A stretch of 6,084 nucleotides of DNA, taken from positions 1-6,084 of the forward strand of contig DSDR01000321.1 of assembly GCA_011048645.1 (NCBI GenBank), given 5' to 3'. Source of the DNA: Phycisphaerales bacterium. Lineage in GTDB: Bacteria; Planctomycetota; Phycisphaerae; Sedimentisphaerales; Anaerohalosphaeraceae. A model generated the notes under the pieces. It worked only from the letters and a program-made list of their open reading frames with translations. It was not told where the DNA came from and did no database searches. This document shows positions 1 through 5,048 of this stretch, piece after piece (the stretch's first letter is position 1; each line of letters begins with the position of its first letter). The position numbers and the translations under genes were made by a program.

Positions 1-278
1 CCCTGACCGAGGGCGTTGTTGGTCTTGTGGGCGCCGCCGTGCAGTAAATCTTCGCGTTTGAGCCACACGGCAAAGCCGGCTTCTTCGCTGAACCGCCGGG
101 CGTGATACAGCGGCGTCGGACGTCCGGCGTAATCGGCCAGCAGGGCGTTCAGGTCGCTGACAAACGCCCGATCATTGTGAAACCGCAAGAAGGCCGCCTC
201 GATTTCTTCGATTGCCGGTATAAGCACTTCGGGGACATAAAACCCGCCGTATTGTCCATATCGTCCTTTTTGTTTCAT
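1..278 (-). CDS. trpB: Tryptophan synthase beta chain, N-terminal part (3' end outside window)
   Basis: Tryptophan synthase beta subunit, which joins indole to serine using pyridoxal phosphate and normally works in an alpha2-beta2 complex with TrpA in the cytoplasm. Only the first 92 codons are in the window; the gene runs off the left edge and full-length TrpB is about 400 residues. Visible hallmarks are an early YGQYGGFYVPEVL segment (residues 7-19), AGRPTPLY (51-58), and the very conserved LKREDLLHGGAHKTNNALGQ (73-92). K85 in HKTN is the lysine expected to form the Schiff base with PLP. The ATG at 278-276 overlaps the trpF stop in an ATGA arrangement, which suggests translational coupling, and AAAGG lies 7 bases upstream. 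The sequence is of the TrpB1 type. The alpha-subunit gene, trpA, would be expected further left but cannot be seen. Confidence 0.96.
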   Translation of the reverse strand, partial: MKQKGRYGQYGGFYVPEVLIPAIEEIEAAFLRFHNDRAFVSDLNALLADYAGRPTPLYHARRFSEEAGFAVWLKREDLLHGGAHKTNNALGQ

Positions 279-916
279 TGTCTTGCCTTTAGACCTGTGG
301 TGTATCGAATGACATCGAACAGCTTTTGCATTTTTTGATGATCTTTTTGGCCGGGGACCGATTCGATTCCGCTGCATATATCAATGCCATAGACGCCGGT
401 GCGGATCGCCTCGGCGACATTGTCCGGTGTAATCCCTCCGGCCAGAAAAAGACGTTTTGGGATATCTTTGATCCACTGCCAGTTAAACTGTGAGCCGGTT
501 CCGCCATACCCGTCGGGCGAAAAGGCATCCAGCAGAACGGCGTAGGTGTAATAGGCGTTGGCTGTCTGAACGTCTTTTTCGTCCCGCACGCGAATCGCCT
601 TGAGGGTGCGGACATTAGCGAATTGGACCTGATCGCAAAATTCCGGCGTCTCGTCGCCGTGCAGTTGAATCCAGTTCAGATAGCCGGTTTCCGCGAGGGT
701 CTTGATTTCGTCGATGGGCGCGTTGACGAACAGCCCGACGCTGTCCACAAACGTCGGCAGCTTGTTGATGATGGAAAAGGCTTCTTCCGGCCGAATGTAA
801 CGCGGACTTTCGGGATAAAAATTAAATCCGAGCATATCCGCCCCCATCTCGAAGGCCGCCCGGGCGTCGTCAAGATTCGTGATGCCGCAAATTTTGACTT
901 TGATGTTGATAATCAT
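275..916 (-). CDS. trpF: Phosphoribosylanthranilate isomerase
   Basis: TrpF converts N-(5'-phosphoribosyl)anthranilate into CdRP by an Amadori rearrangement in the cytoplasm. It has 213 residues, close to the usual 200-210 for a single-domain TIM barrel. Motifs appear in family order: VKICGIT (7-13) with the catalytic cysteine C10, GADMLGFNFYPESPRYI (25-41), QLHGDE (84-89), LLDAFSPDGYGGTGSQFNW (128-146) with the likely catalytic aspartate D130, the phosphate-binding LAGGITPDNV (158-167), and GIDICSGIES (177-186). The last reads ICSG where VSSG is more usual. It is a stand-alone enzyme, not fused to TrpC as in E. coli. The ATG at 916-914 lies 7 bases after the trpD stop and has only a weak upstream GGA, so it may depend on coupling to trpD. 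The stop overlaps the trpB start by 4 bases. It carries three tryptophans, unlike the three genes before it, which have none. Confidence 0.96.
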   Translation of the reverse strand: MIINIKVKICGITNLDDARAAFEMGADMLGFNFYPESPRYIRPEEAFSIINKLPTFVDSVGLFVNAPIDEIKTLAETGYLNWIQLHGDETPEFCDQVQFANVRTLKAIRVRDEKDVQTANAYYTYAVLLDAFSPDGYGGTGSQFNWQWIKDIPKRLFLAGGITPDNVAEAIRTGVYGIDICSGIESVPGQKDHQKMQKLFDVIRYTTGLKARQ

Positions 917-923
917 TGTTCAG

Positions 924-1940
924 CTATCCGTTGCTTAATTCAATCAGCTTATCCAGGCACGCCAGCGCATGGCCGGAGGCGATGGCCTGATCGGCCTTCT
1001 CAATACCTTCAACAAAATCACGGGCCAGCCCGGCCGTCATTATAGCGGCCGCGGCGTTCAAAAGCACGATATCTTTTTTCGGGCCGCTTTCTTTGCCGGT
1101 CAGAATCGCCCGGATGATTTGCCCGTTGACCATCGCCTCGCCGCCGGCCAGGTCGTTGAAATCCGCCAGCCGAAACCCGTACTCGGTCGGGTCGAGCGTT
1201 TCTTCGCTGATGTGCCCGTCTTTCAGGTACAGGATGCGCGTCGGCCCCATGGTGCTCAGTTCATCCAGCCCGTTGCTGTGGACGACCATTGCCCGTTTCA
1301 GTCCCAGTACCCGCAGCGTCTCAATGATGCGCGGCATCAGGGATTCGTCGGAGACGCCCATCACCTGCGCCGGGACGTTGGCCGGATTGGCCAGCGGACC
1401 GAGGATATTGAAGGCCGTGCGAAAATCCAGACTCTGCCGAACGGGCTGGACGTGCTTCATCGCCGGATGAAACTTGGGCGCGAACATAAAGCCGATGTGC
1501 GCCTGTTCAATGCACGCGGCCACCCGCTGCGGCCCCGGTGCGACATTGACGCCCATCGCCGTCAGGACGTCCGCCGAGCCGCACACGCTGGTAATGCCCT
1601 TGTTGCCGTGTTTGGCCACATACGCCCCCGCCCCGGCGGCCACGAACGCGGCGGCGGTGGAGATGTTGAACGTTTTCATTACCGCCCCGCCCGTGCCGCA
1701 GGTGTCAATCAGCGGCGCCACATCCACGTTGACCGGCACGGCGTGTTTACGCAACGAGGTCGCCAGCCCCGCCAGTTCCGAGACCGCCGCCTTCTTGACG
1801 CGCATCGCCGCCAGGAACGCCGCGATTTGCACCTCTGAGACTTCGCCGTCAAAAATGATGTCCAGCAGTTGTTCGGCCTGTTCAAACGTCAGGTCGCAAC
1901 CTTCCAAAATCAATTCAAGATACTCTGTAATCTTCGCCAT
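924..1940 (-). CDS. trpD: Anthranilate phosphoribosyltransferase
   Basis: TrpD transfers phosphoribose from PRPP to anthranilate, the second step of the tryptophan branch. At 338 residues it has the normal length of an unfused TrpD. The helical N-terminal domain (about 1-70) is followed by the PRPP-binding loop DTCGTGG (79-85), FNIST (91-95), the KHGN...GSADVL segment (110-126), FNILGPLANP (177-186) and HSNGLDE (221-227). Two positions are unusual: the aspartate normally following GTGG is alanine (residue 86), and the usual GNR reads GNK (K114). Other motifs are intact, so I expect an active enzyme. The ATG at 1940 is supported by a strong AGGAGG 5 bases upstream. It lies 30 bases after trpG, and the two are not fused as they are in E. 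coli. A trpD2/YbiB-type paralog is a less likely alternative, given the operon position. No tryptophan residue is present. Confidence 0.95.
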   Translation of the reverse strand: MAKITEYLELILEGCDLTFEQAEQLLDIIFDGEVSEVQIAAFLAAMRVKKAAVSELAGLATSLRKHAVPVNVDVAPLIDTCGTGGAVMKTFNISTAAAFVAAGAGAYVAKHGNKGITSVCGSADVLTAMGVNVAPGPQRVAACIEQAHIGFMFAPKFHPAMKHVQPVRQSLDFRTAFNILGPLANPANVPAQVMGVSDESLMPRIIETLRVLGLKRAMVVHSNGLDELSTMGPTRILYLKDGHISEETLDPTEYGFRLADFNDLAGGEAMVNGQIIRAILTGKESGPKKDIVLLNAAAAIMTAGLARDFVEGIEKADQAIASGHALACLDKLIELSNG

Positions 1941-1945
1941 ACCGG

Positions 1946-1951
1946 CCTCCT
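1946..1951 (-). promoter_or_regulatory. Shine-Dalgarno site of trpD
   Basis: Minus-strand AGGAGG with 5 bases to the trpD ATG. It is the strongest ribosome binding site in the window and fixes the trpD start. It suggests trpD starts independently and does not rely only on coupling to trpG, which ends 30 bases upstream. Confidence 0.85.
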
Positions 1952-1970
1952 GTAATTGTTTGTGGTGAAC

Positions 1971-2561
1971 TTACCGTTGCGCTATTTTCAATATATTTTC
2001 GATAATTCGTCCGCCCGCCGGAGTCAGGATGCTTTCGGGGTGAAACTGCACGCCGTGGATCGGCAGTGCGGTGTGCACCACACCCATCACAATGGATTCA
2101 AACGATGCGTTTTGCCGCAGACACGCCGGCAGACGTGTGGCGCACAAACTGTGATAGCGTCCGGTTTGCAGGGGATTGTCCAGTCCCTCAAACACGCCTG
2201 TGCCGTCGTGTGTGATGCGCGAGGGCTTGCCGTGGACGACGTGCGGGGCGTGGCCGATGTGCCCGCCGAAATACTGCACGATGGCCTGATGCCCCAGACA
2301 CACGCCGAACAGGCACAGCTTGTCGTGGAAATAATCAATCGCTTCCAGCGTTACGCCCGCCGTCGAAGGCGTACCCGGTCCGGGCGAAAGCACCAGCAGA
2401 TTCGGCTCAAACGCCTCGGCCGCGCGAACCAGTTCACTGAACGGCGTATCGGAGCGATACACTTTTGTCGGGCAGTTGCGTTTGGCAAATTCATCGACCA
2501 GGTTATAGGTAAATGAATCAAAATTGTCGATAAACAGCACCTTGGTGTGATGTTCGCTCAT
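1971..2561 (-). CDS. trpG: Anthranilate synthase component II, glutamine amidotransferase
   Basis: TrpG is the glutaminase subunit of anthranilate synthase. It hydrolyses glutamine and channels ammonia to TrpE. At 196 residues it is a typical class I amidotransferase domain with no TrpD fusion. The N-terminal IDNFDSFTYNLV (11-22) is diagnostic of the TrpG/PabA group. The oxyanion and nucleophile regions are SPGPGTP (59-65) and GVCLGHQ (86-92) with nucleophile C88. The rest of the triad, H174 and E176, lies in GVQFHPES (170-177). The ATG overlaps the trpE stop by 4 bases (ATGA), and GGAGGT sits 5 bases upstream inside the end of trpE, so the two subunits are probably made in balanced amounts. 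TrpG and PabA are hard to separate by sequence and some bacteria share one protein for both pathways; the operon position supports the Trp role. No tryptophan residue is present. Confidence 0.96.
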   Translation of the reverse strand: MSEHHTKVLFIDNFDSFTYNLVDEFAKRNCPTKVYRSDTPFSELVRAAEAFEPNLLVLSPGPGTPSTAGVTLEAIDYFHDKLCLFGVCLGHQAIVQYFGGHIGHAPHVVHGKPSRITHDGTGVFEGLDNPLQTGRYHSLCATRLPACLRQNASFESIVMGVVHTALPIHGVQFHPESILTPAGGRIIENILKIAQR

Positions 2562-4192
2562 TGGGGACCTCCGCTTGCGTTGTGCAGGGCCGCCGCGGCG
2601 CGGACGGCCTTAAGACAGGATTGGGCCTTGTGTTCGGTCTCCTGGAATTCCGTCGTCGGTACGCTGTCGTGTACGATGCCCGCCCCGGCGCGAATGTAGG
2701 CGGTCTGATCGCGGATTTGCAGGCTGCGGATGGTGATGCAGCTATCGAATTGACCGTCAACGGTCAAGTACATCACCGCGCCGCCGTAGTAGCCGCGTTT
2801 GTTTTTCTCCAGTTGACGGATGATCTTCATCGCCTCGATCTTCGGCGCGCCGGTCAACGTGCCCATATTCATCGTCGCCAGATACGCACTGAGCGCGTCG
2901 GTATCGCCGCGGAGCTTGCCCTTGACGTTACTGACCAGATGCATCACCGATTCATACCGTTCGGTAATCAGCATTTCGTTGACGATGCGGCTGCCCGGCT
3001 GGGCGACGCGGGCAATGTCGTTGCGGGCCAGATCCACCAGCATCATATGTTCGGCCAGTTCCTTGCGATCCAGCTTCAGCTCGGCTTCATTGCGAATATC
3101 GGTGTCGGGATCGATTTTGCCGTTGATCCGGCCGCGGGGCTTGGTGCCGGCGATGGGGCGAATCTCTACCGCCCGGCCGTTGGCGCCGCTGACCCGCAGG
3201 TTCAGCTCCGGACTGGCGCCCATCAGCACGGTTGAGGGCGTATTGATGTAGAACATATACGGCGACGGATTGAGTTTGCGAAGCTGCCGATACACATCCA
3301 GCGGCTCGGCCGGGCACGGCTCGGCGATCGTTCGGCTCAGCACCACCTGAAAGATGTCGCCGTCCAGAATGTGCCGCTTGGCCTGCTGCACCATCGCCTC
3401 ATATTCCGCCTGCGTCGTGTCGGTATCGGGCAAGGCCGATACCTCAGTCGCCGGTCGCGGCGCCGGTCGCTCGGCGGCGGCCCGCTCAACATAGCTGTCA
3501 AAACACTCGTTGGCCTGGCGGCAGACCTCGTCGCGGTCGCCGTTGGTAATCATCGCATTGACGATGACATAGCCTCTGCCCTTGCGATGATCCATCAGGA
3601 AGATATTGTCGGCAAAATACAGTTCATAGTCCGGATTGCCGAGTATGTCGTGCTCGTTGGCCGGCAGTTTTTCGAACTGGTCGATAAAGTCATAGCTCAG
3701 CGCCCCGACCAGTCCGCACGTCACGCGAAACGGCTTGCTGGCCAGTTCAAAGGCAAAGCCGACGGCCCGCAGCACATCCATTTGGTTGGTGCTTTTGAGC
3801 CGCGACTGTTCGTCCATGACCCTGTCGTTGGGCCGCAGTTGACCGGTAATGCACTCTGGGGCAAATTCGACGGTTTGGCAGAACGCAAATCGCTGTCGGT
3901 GTTCGGCCAAATACGCCAGCATCCGCCGCCCGGTTGGCGTCAGGGCATCAATGCGGAATCGATCGCCGCGTCCGGTCAGATACAGGGCCGGATCGGCGGT
4001 GCCGAAGGTCAGCTCACCGGCGTCGCCTTCGGTCAGGTAGTCCCGCGATTCGAGCAGGCAACAGTGCCGTTTGCGGCCGTAGTCGCTCAGACGGGCAAAA
4101 AATTCCACCGGGCAGGTAATGTCGATTTCCCGCACCATCGGGACAATCTGGCCCGGCCTGGCCCGATGAATCCGTTTTTCGTACTCTCTCAT
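2558..4192 (-). CDS. trpE: Anthranilate synthase component I
   Basis: TrpE makes anthranilate from chorismate with ammonia supplied by TrpG; it is the first committed step of tryptophan synthesis. With the ATG at 4192 it has 544 residues, near the 520 of E. coli. The N-terminal domain carries CLLESRDY (45-52), whose LLES matches the tryptophan feedback pocket, and GLVGALSYDF (160-169). The C-terminal chorismate-binding domain has NPSPYMF (308-314, also part of the feedback site), GASPEL (325-330), IAGTKPRGR (347-355), DLARNDI (387-393), MNMGTLTGAPK (441-451) and GYYGGAVMY (467-475). The overall pattern resembles enteric TrpE. I chose 4192 because AGGA lies 8 bases upstream. An ATG at 4207 has no good ribosome site, and a TTG at 4258 lies inside the attenuator stem. 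Expression should be attenuated by the leader, and activity probably inhibited by tryptophan. No tryptophan residue is present. Confidence 0.96.
   Translation of the reverse strand: MREYEKRIHRARPGQIVPMVREIDITCPVEFFARLSDYGRKRHCCLLESRDYLTEGDAGELTFGTADPALYLTGRGDRFRIDALTPTGRRMLAYLAEHRQRFAFCQTVEFAPECITGQLRPNDRVMDEQSRLKSTNQMDVLRAVGFAFELASKPFRVTCGLVGALSYDFIDQFEKLPANEHDILGNPDYELYFADNIFLMDHRKGRGYVIVNAMITNGDRDEVCRQANECFDSYVERAAAERPAPRPATEVSALPDTDTTQAEYEAMVQQAKRHILDGDIFQVVLSRTIAEPCPAEPLDVYRQLRKLNPSPYMFYINTPSTVLMGASPELNLRVSGANGRAVEIRPIAGTKPRGRINGKIDPDTDIRNEAELKLDRKELAEHMMLVDLARNDIARVAQPGSRIVNEMLITERYESVMHLVSNVKGKLRGDTDALSAYLATMNMGTLTGAPKIEAMKIIRQLEKNKRGYYGGAVMYLTVDGQFDSCITIRSLQIRDQTAYIRAGAGIVHDSVPTTEFQETEHKAQSCLKAVRAAAALHNASGGPQ
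2567..2572 (-). promoter_or_regulatory. Shine-Dalgarno site of trpG, inside the trpE end
   Basis: Minus-strand GGAGGT, 5 bases before the trpG ATG. It lies within the last codons of trpE (the Gly-Gly-Pro-Gln end), so ribosomes finishing trpE can restart at once on trpG. This supports the chosen trpG start. Confidence 0.8.
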
Positions 4193-4200
4193 ATCAGGTG

Positions 4201-4205
4201 TCCTC
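4201..4205 (-). promoter_or_regulatory. Shine-Dalgarno site deciding the trpE start
   Basis: Minus-strand GAGGA, 8 bases before the ATG at 4192. It decides the start among three in-frame ATGs (4219, 4207 and 4192), since the other two lack a comparable site. The G-rich bases overlap the codons directly after the 4207 ATG. Confidence 0.65.
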
Positions 4206-4247
4206 ATTGTATTTACCATCTTGTCGGATAGCGGTTTTAATTGGCAT

Positions 4248-4286
4248 AAAAAAAGCAACCTGCCGACAGTGCCGCAGGTTGCTTTT
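4248..4286 (-). terminator. Intrinsic terminator of the trp attenuator (3:4 hairpin)
   Basis: On the minus strand a 9-bp perfect GC-containing stem (GCAACCTGC at 4282-4274 with GCAGGTTGC at 4263-4255) is flanked by four A:T pairs. The loop is 10 bases, and a run of seven T at 4254-4248 follows directly. It lies after the trpL leader ORF and before trpE, where a conditional terminator should be. The loop plus part of the stem is also the 3' half of the antiterminator, so the two folds exclude each other. Confidence 0.93.
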
Positions 4287-4334
4287 CGAATCGTTCCTCA
4301 CGTTTCAGACAAAACGGGGCGGCTACCTGTCGGC
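4262..4334 (-). promoter_or_regulatory. Antiterminator (2:3 fold) of the trp leader
   Basis: On the minus strand GCCGACAG (4334-4327) pairs with CTGTCGGC (4269-4262), and GCCGC (4323-4319) with GCGGC (4275-4271). This makes an 8+5 bp helix with a 3-by-1 internal loop. The 3' half takes up the loop and stem bases of the terminator, so it would prevent termination. The leader stop codon (4325-4323) is in the 5' half, so a ribosome that completes the leader peptide covers it and allows the terminator to form. A competing small hairpin, CCTGCGG (4346-4340) with CCGACAGG (4333-4326, one bulge), corresponds to the 1:2 pause structure. Confidence 0.88.
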
Positions 4335-4388
4335 CTTATCCGCAGGCTGGGGCCACCAAATCCGAATGTCTTTACTGTTTCTACTCAT
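4323..4388 (-). CDS. trpL: trp operon leader peptide with tandem Trp codons
   Basis: A 21-codon ORF, ATG at 4388-4386 and TAG at 4325-4323, beginning MSRNSKDIRI and ending ADKADR. Codons 11 and 12 (4358-4353) are both TGG, followed by proline. Its translation is the sensor of charged tRNA-Trp: a ribosome stalled at the Trp codons covers segment 1 and permits the antiterminator; one that reaches the stop covers segment 2 and permits termination. Position, length and tandem Trp codons match trpL genes of bacteria with ribosome-mediated attenuation. There is no Shine-Dalgarno sequence in front: only seven bases separate the ATG from the -10 box, so the mRNA probably starts at or next to the AUG and is translated as a leaderless message. 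The peptide's amino-acid sequence outside the Trp pair is not expected to be conserved. Confidence 0.92.
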   Translation of the reverse strand: MSRNSKDIRIWWPQPADKADR

Positions 4389-4395
4389 AGAAACA
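4376..4395. promoter_or_regulatory. 20-bp dyad over the trp transcription start, possible operator
   Basis: Perfect 8-bp arms TGTTTCTA (4376-4383) and TAGAAACA (4388-4395) around a 4-bp spacer. The dyad touches the -10 box and covers the predicted start point and the leader ATG. Most of one arm would be untranscribed, so a DNA-binding repressor site is more likely than an RNA hairpin. It does not contain the CTAG half-sites of the E. coli TrpR operator, so the protein, if any, is unknown. Confidence 0.45.
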
Positions 4396-4424
4396 ATTGT
4401 ACCGTTTCGACCTCGCCCTGTCAA
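4396..4424 (-). promoter_or_regulatory. Sigma-70-type promoter of the trp operon
   Basis: On the minus strand the -35 box TTGACA (4424-4419, full consensus) and -10 box TACAAT (4401-4396, five of six) are separated by exactly 17 bp. Transcription should start 7-8 bases after the -10 box, at 4389 or 4388. The purine at 4388, which is the A of the trpL ATG, is the better candidate. The promoter is followed immediately by the attenuated leader and then trpE. I see no second promoter of this quality in the window. Confidence 0.9.
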
Positions 4425-4449
4425 TCCGAAAAATCCGAAAAATTTGAAA
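4423..4449 (-). repeat. Three tandem 9-mers with A/T tracts upstream of the trp promoter
   Basis: On the plus strand AATCCGAAA occurs at 4423-4431 and 4432-4440, followed by AATTTGAAA at 4441-4449. On the transcribed strand these place T-tracts every 9 bp just upstream of, and overlapping by two bases, the -35 box. This is the position of an UP element (RNA polymerase alpha-subunit contact) or of intrinsically bent DNA. A protein-binding site is also possible. Confidence 0.55.
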
Positions 4450-4520
4450 AAAGTCAACAGATTGCCCCGTATTCCGATAAAAACAGATATTCAGCCACGA
4501 CACGCACTGACGGGTAAAGG

Positions 4521-5015
4521 TTACGTTGCGGGCTGTTCAAGCCGTTTTTGGTAGCTCAGGGGGACGACCAAAACGGCGCAATCGGCTTTGCGGACGATTT
4601 TTTCGGTAACATTGCCGAACAGGGCCTTTTGCAGAGCGCTGCGGCCCTGACGCCCGATGACGATCAGATCGGTTCGTTTGTGGTGGGCAAAGTCGAGGAT
4701 TTCCTGCCAGTCTTTGCCGATGCGGTACTCGACGCGCACGTTGACCCCGTCCGGCACGCGCGATACATAGGCCTGACGCATTCGCTCGTCCAGATCGCGC
4801 TTGGCCTTGTTATCGACATCTTCCACTTCATAGACATACGTCTTCCAGAACTGGGCCTCGGTTTCGGGAATCACGTGCAGGATATACAACTCGCTGCCCG
4901 GACGACGGCGGGCGGCGTCCAGAGCAAACTGAAACGCAAAACCGGCATTCTCCGACAAATCCGTACAAAATAAAATGCGTTGAAACGTCGTTTGCAATGT
5001 GTTGTTGTCGTCCAT
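4521..5015 (-). CDS. Universal stress protein, UspA family
   Basis: A single-domain universal stress protein of 164 residues, slightly longer than the usual 140-150. The first strand FQRILFCTDLSENA (11-24) carries the conserved aspartate D19, which contacts ATP in the nucleotide-binding subgroup. The C-terminal signature fits G-2x-G-9x-G: GRQG (121-124), G134 and N135, then EKIVRKADCAVLVVP (138-152). Asparagine takes the place of the usual Ser/Thr after the third glycine, a variation I believe is common in GNVTEK-type members, so ATP binding is likely but unproven. The proteins are cytoplasmic and act in stress or energy-limitation responses by means that are often unclear. I chose the ATG at 5015 because TGAGGT lies 4 bases upstream; an in-frame start at 5036 would add seven residues and include that site. 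Its neighbour to the right is a TRAP permease gene; Usp genes do occur beside TRAP operons, but the 168-base spacer gives no proof of co-transcription. Confidence 0.92.
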   Translation of the reverse strand: MDDNNTLQTTFQRILFCTDLSENAGFAFQFALDAARRRPGSELYILHVIPETEAQFWKTYVYEVEDVDNKAKRDLDERMRQAYVSRVPDGVNVRVEYRIGKDWQEILDFAHHKRTDLIVIGRQGRSALQKALFGNVTEKIVRKADCAVLVVPLSYQKRLEQPAT

Positions 5016-5019
5016 AAAT

Positions 5020-5025
5020 ACCTCA
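5020..5025 (-). promoter_or_regulatory. Shine-Dalgarno site deciding the uspA start
   Basis: Minus-strand TGAGGT, 4 bases before the ATG at 5015. It would lie inside the coding region if the upstream in-frame start at 5036 were used, which argues for the shorter 164-residue protein. Confidence 0.75.
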
Positions 5026-5048
5026 GAAAAAAACAATTCGGTTCAATG

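Larger units (their letters stand above)
4389..4520. other. Spacer between uspA and trpL
   Basis: 132 bases containing the trp promoter and the tandem 9-mers in its left half. The right half (about 4453-4520) shows no gene, and I found no convincing stem followed by a T-run to terminate uspA. Some readthrough from uspA into the trp leader is therefore possible. Confidence 0.6.

Noticed and set aside
969..1838. Long open frame on the plus strand (289 codons) opposite trpD
   Set aside because: It is rich in Arg, His and Gly, has no recognisable motifs and lies fully antisense to a convincing trpD; GC-rich third positions create such shadows.
3371..4231. Long open frame on the plus strand (286 codons) opposite trpE
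   Set aside because: It mirrors the trpE codon pattern, has no family motifs and no clear ribosome site; treated as a shadow.
4248..4388. T-box, tryptophan riboswitch-like or TRAP-protein (TrpP/MtrB) leader instead of a peptide attenuator
   Set aside because: No T-box motif or specifier stem and no series of GAG/TAG triplets; the tandem Trp codons and exclusive folds explain the region fully.
4453..4520. Possible intrinsic terminator after uspA
   Set aside because: There is a short T-run in the minus-strand sequence after the uspA stop, but I found no stem of useful length directly before it.
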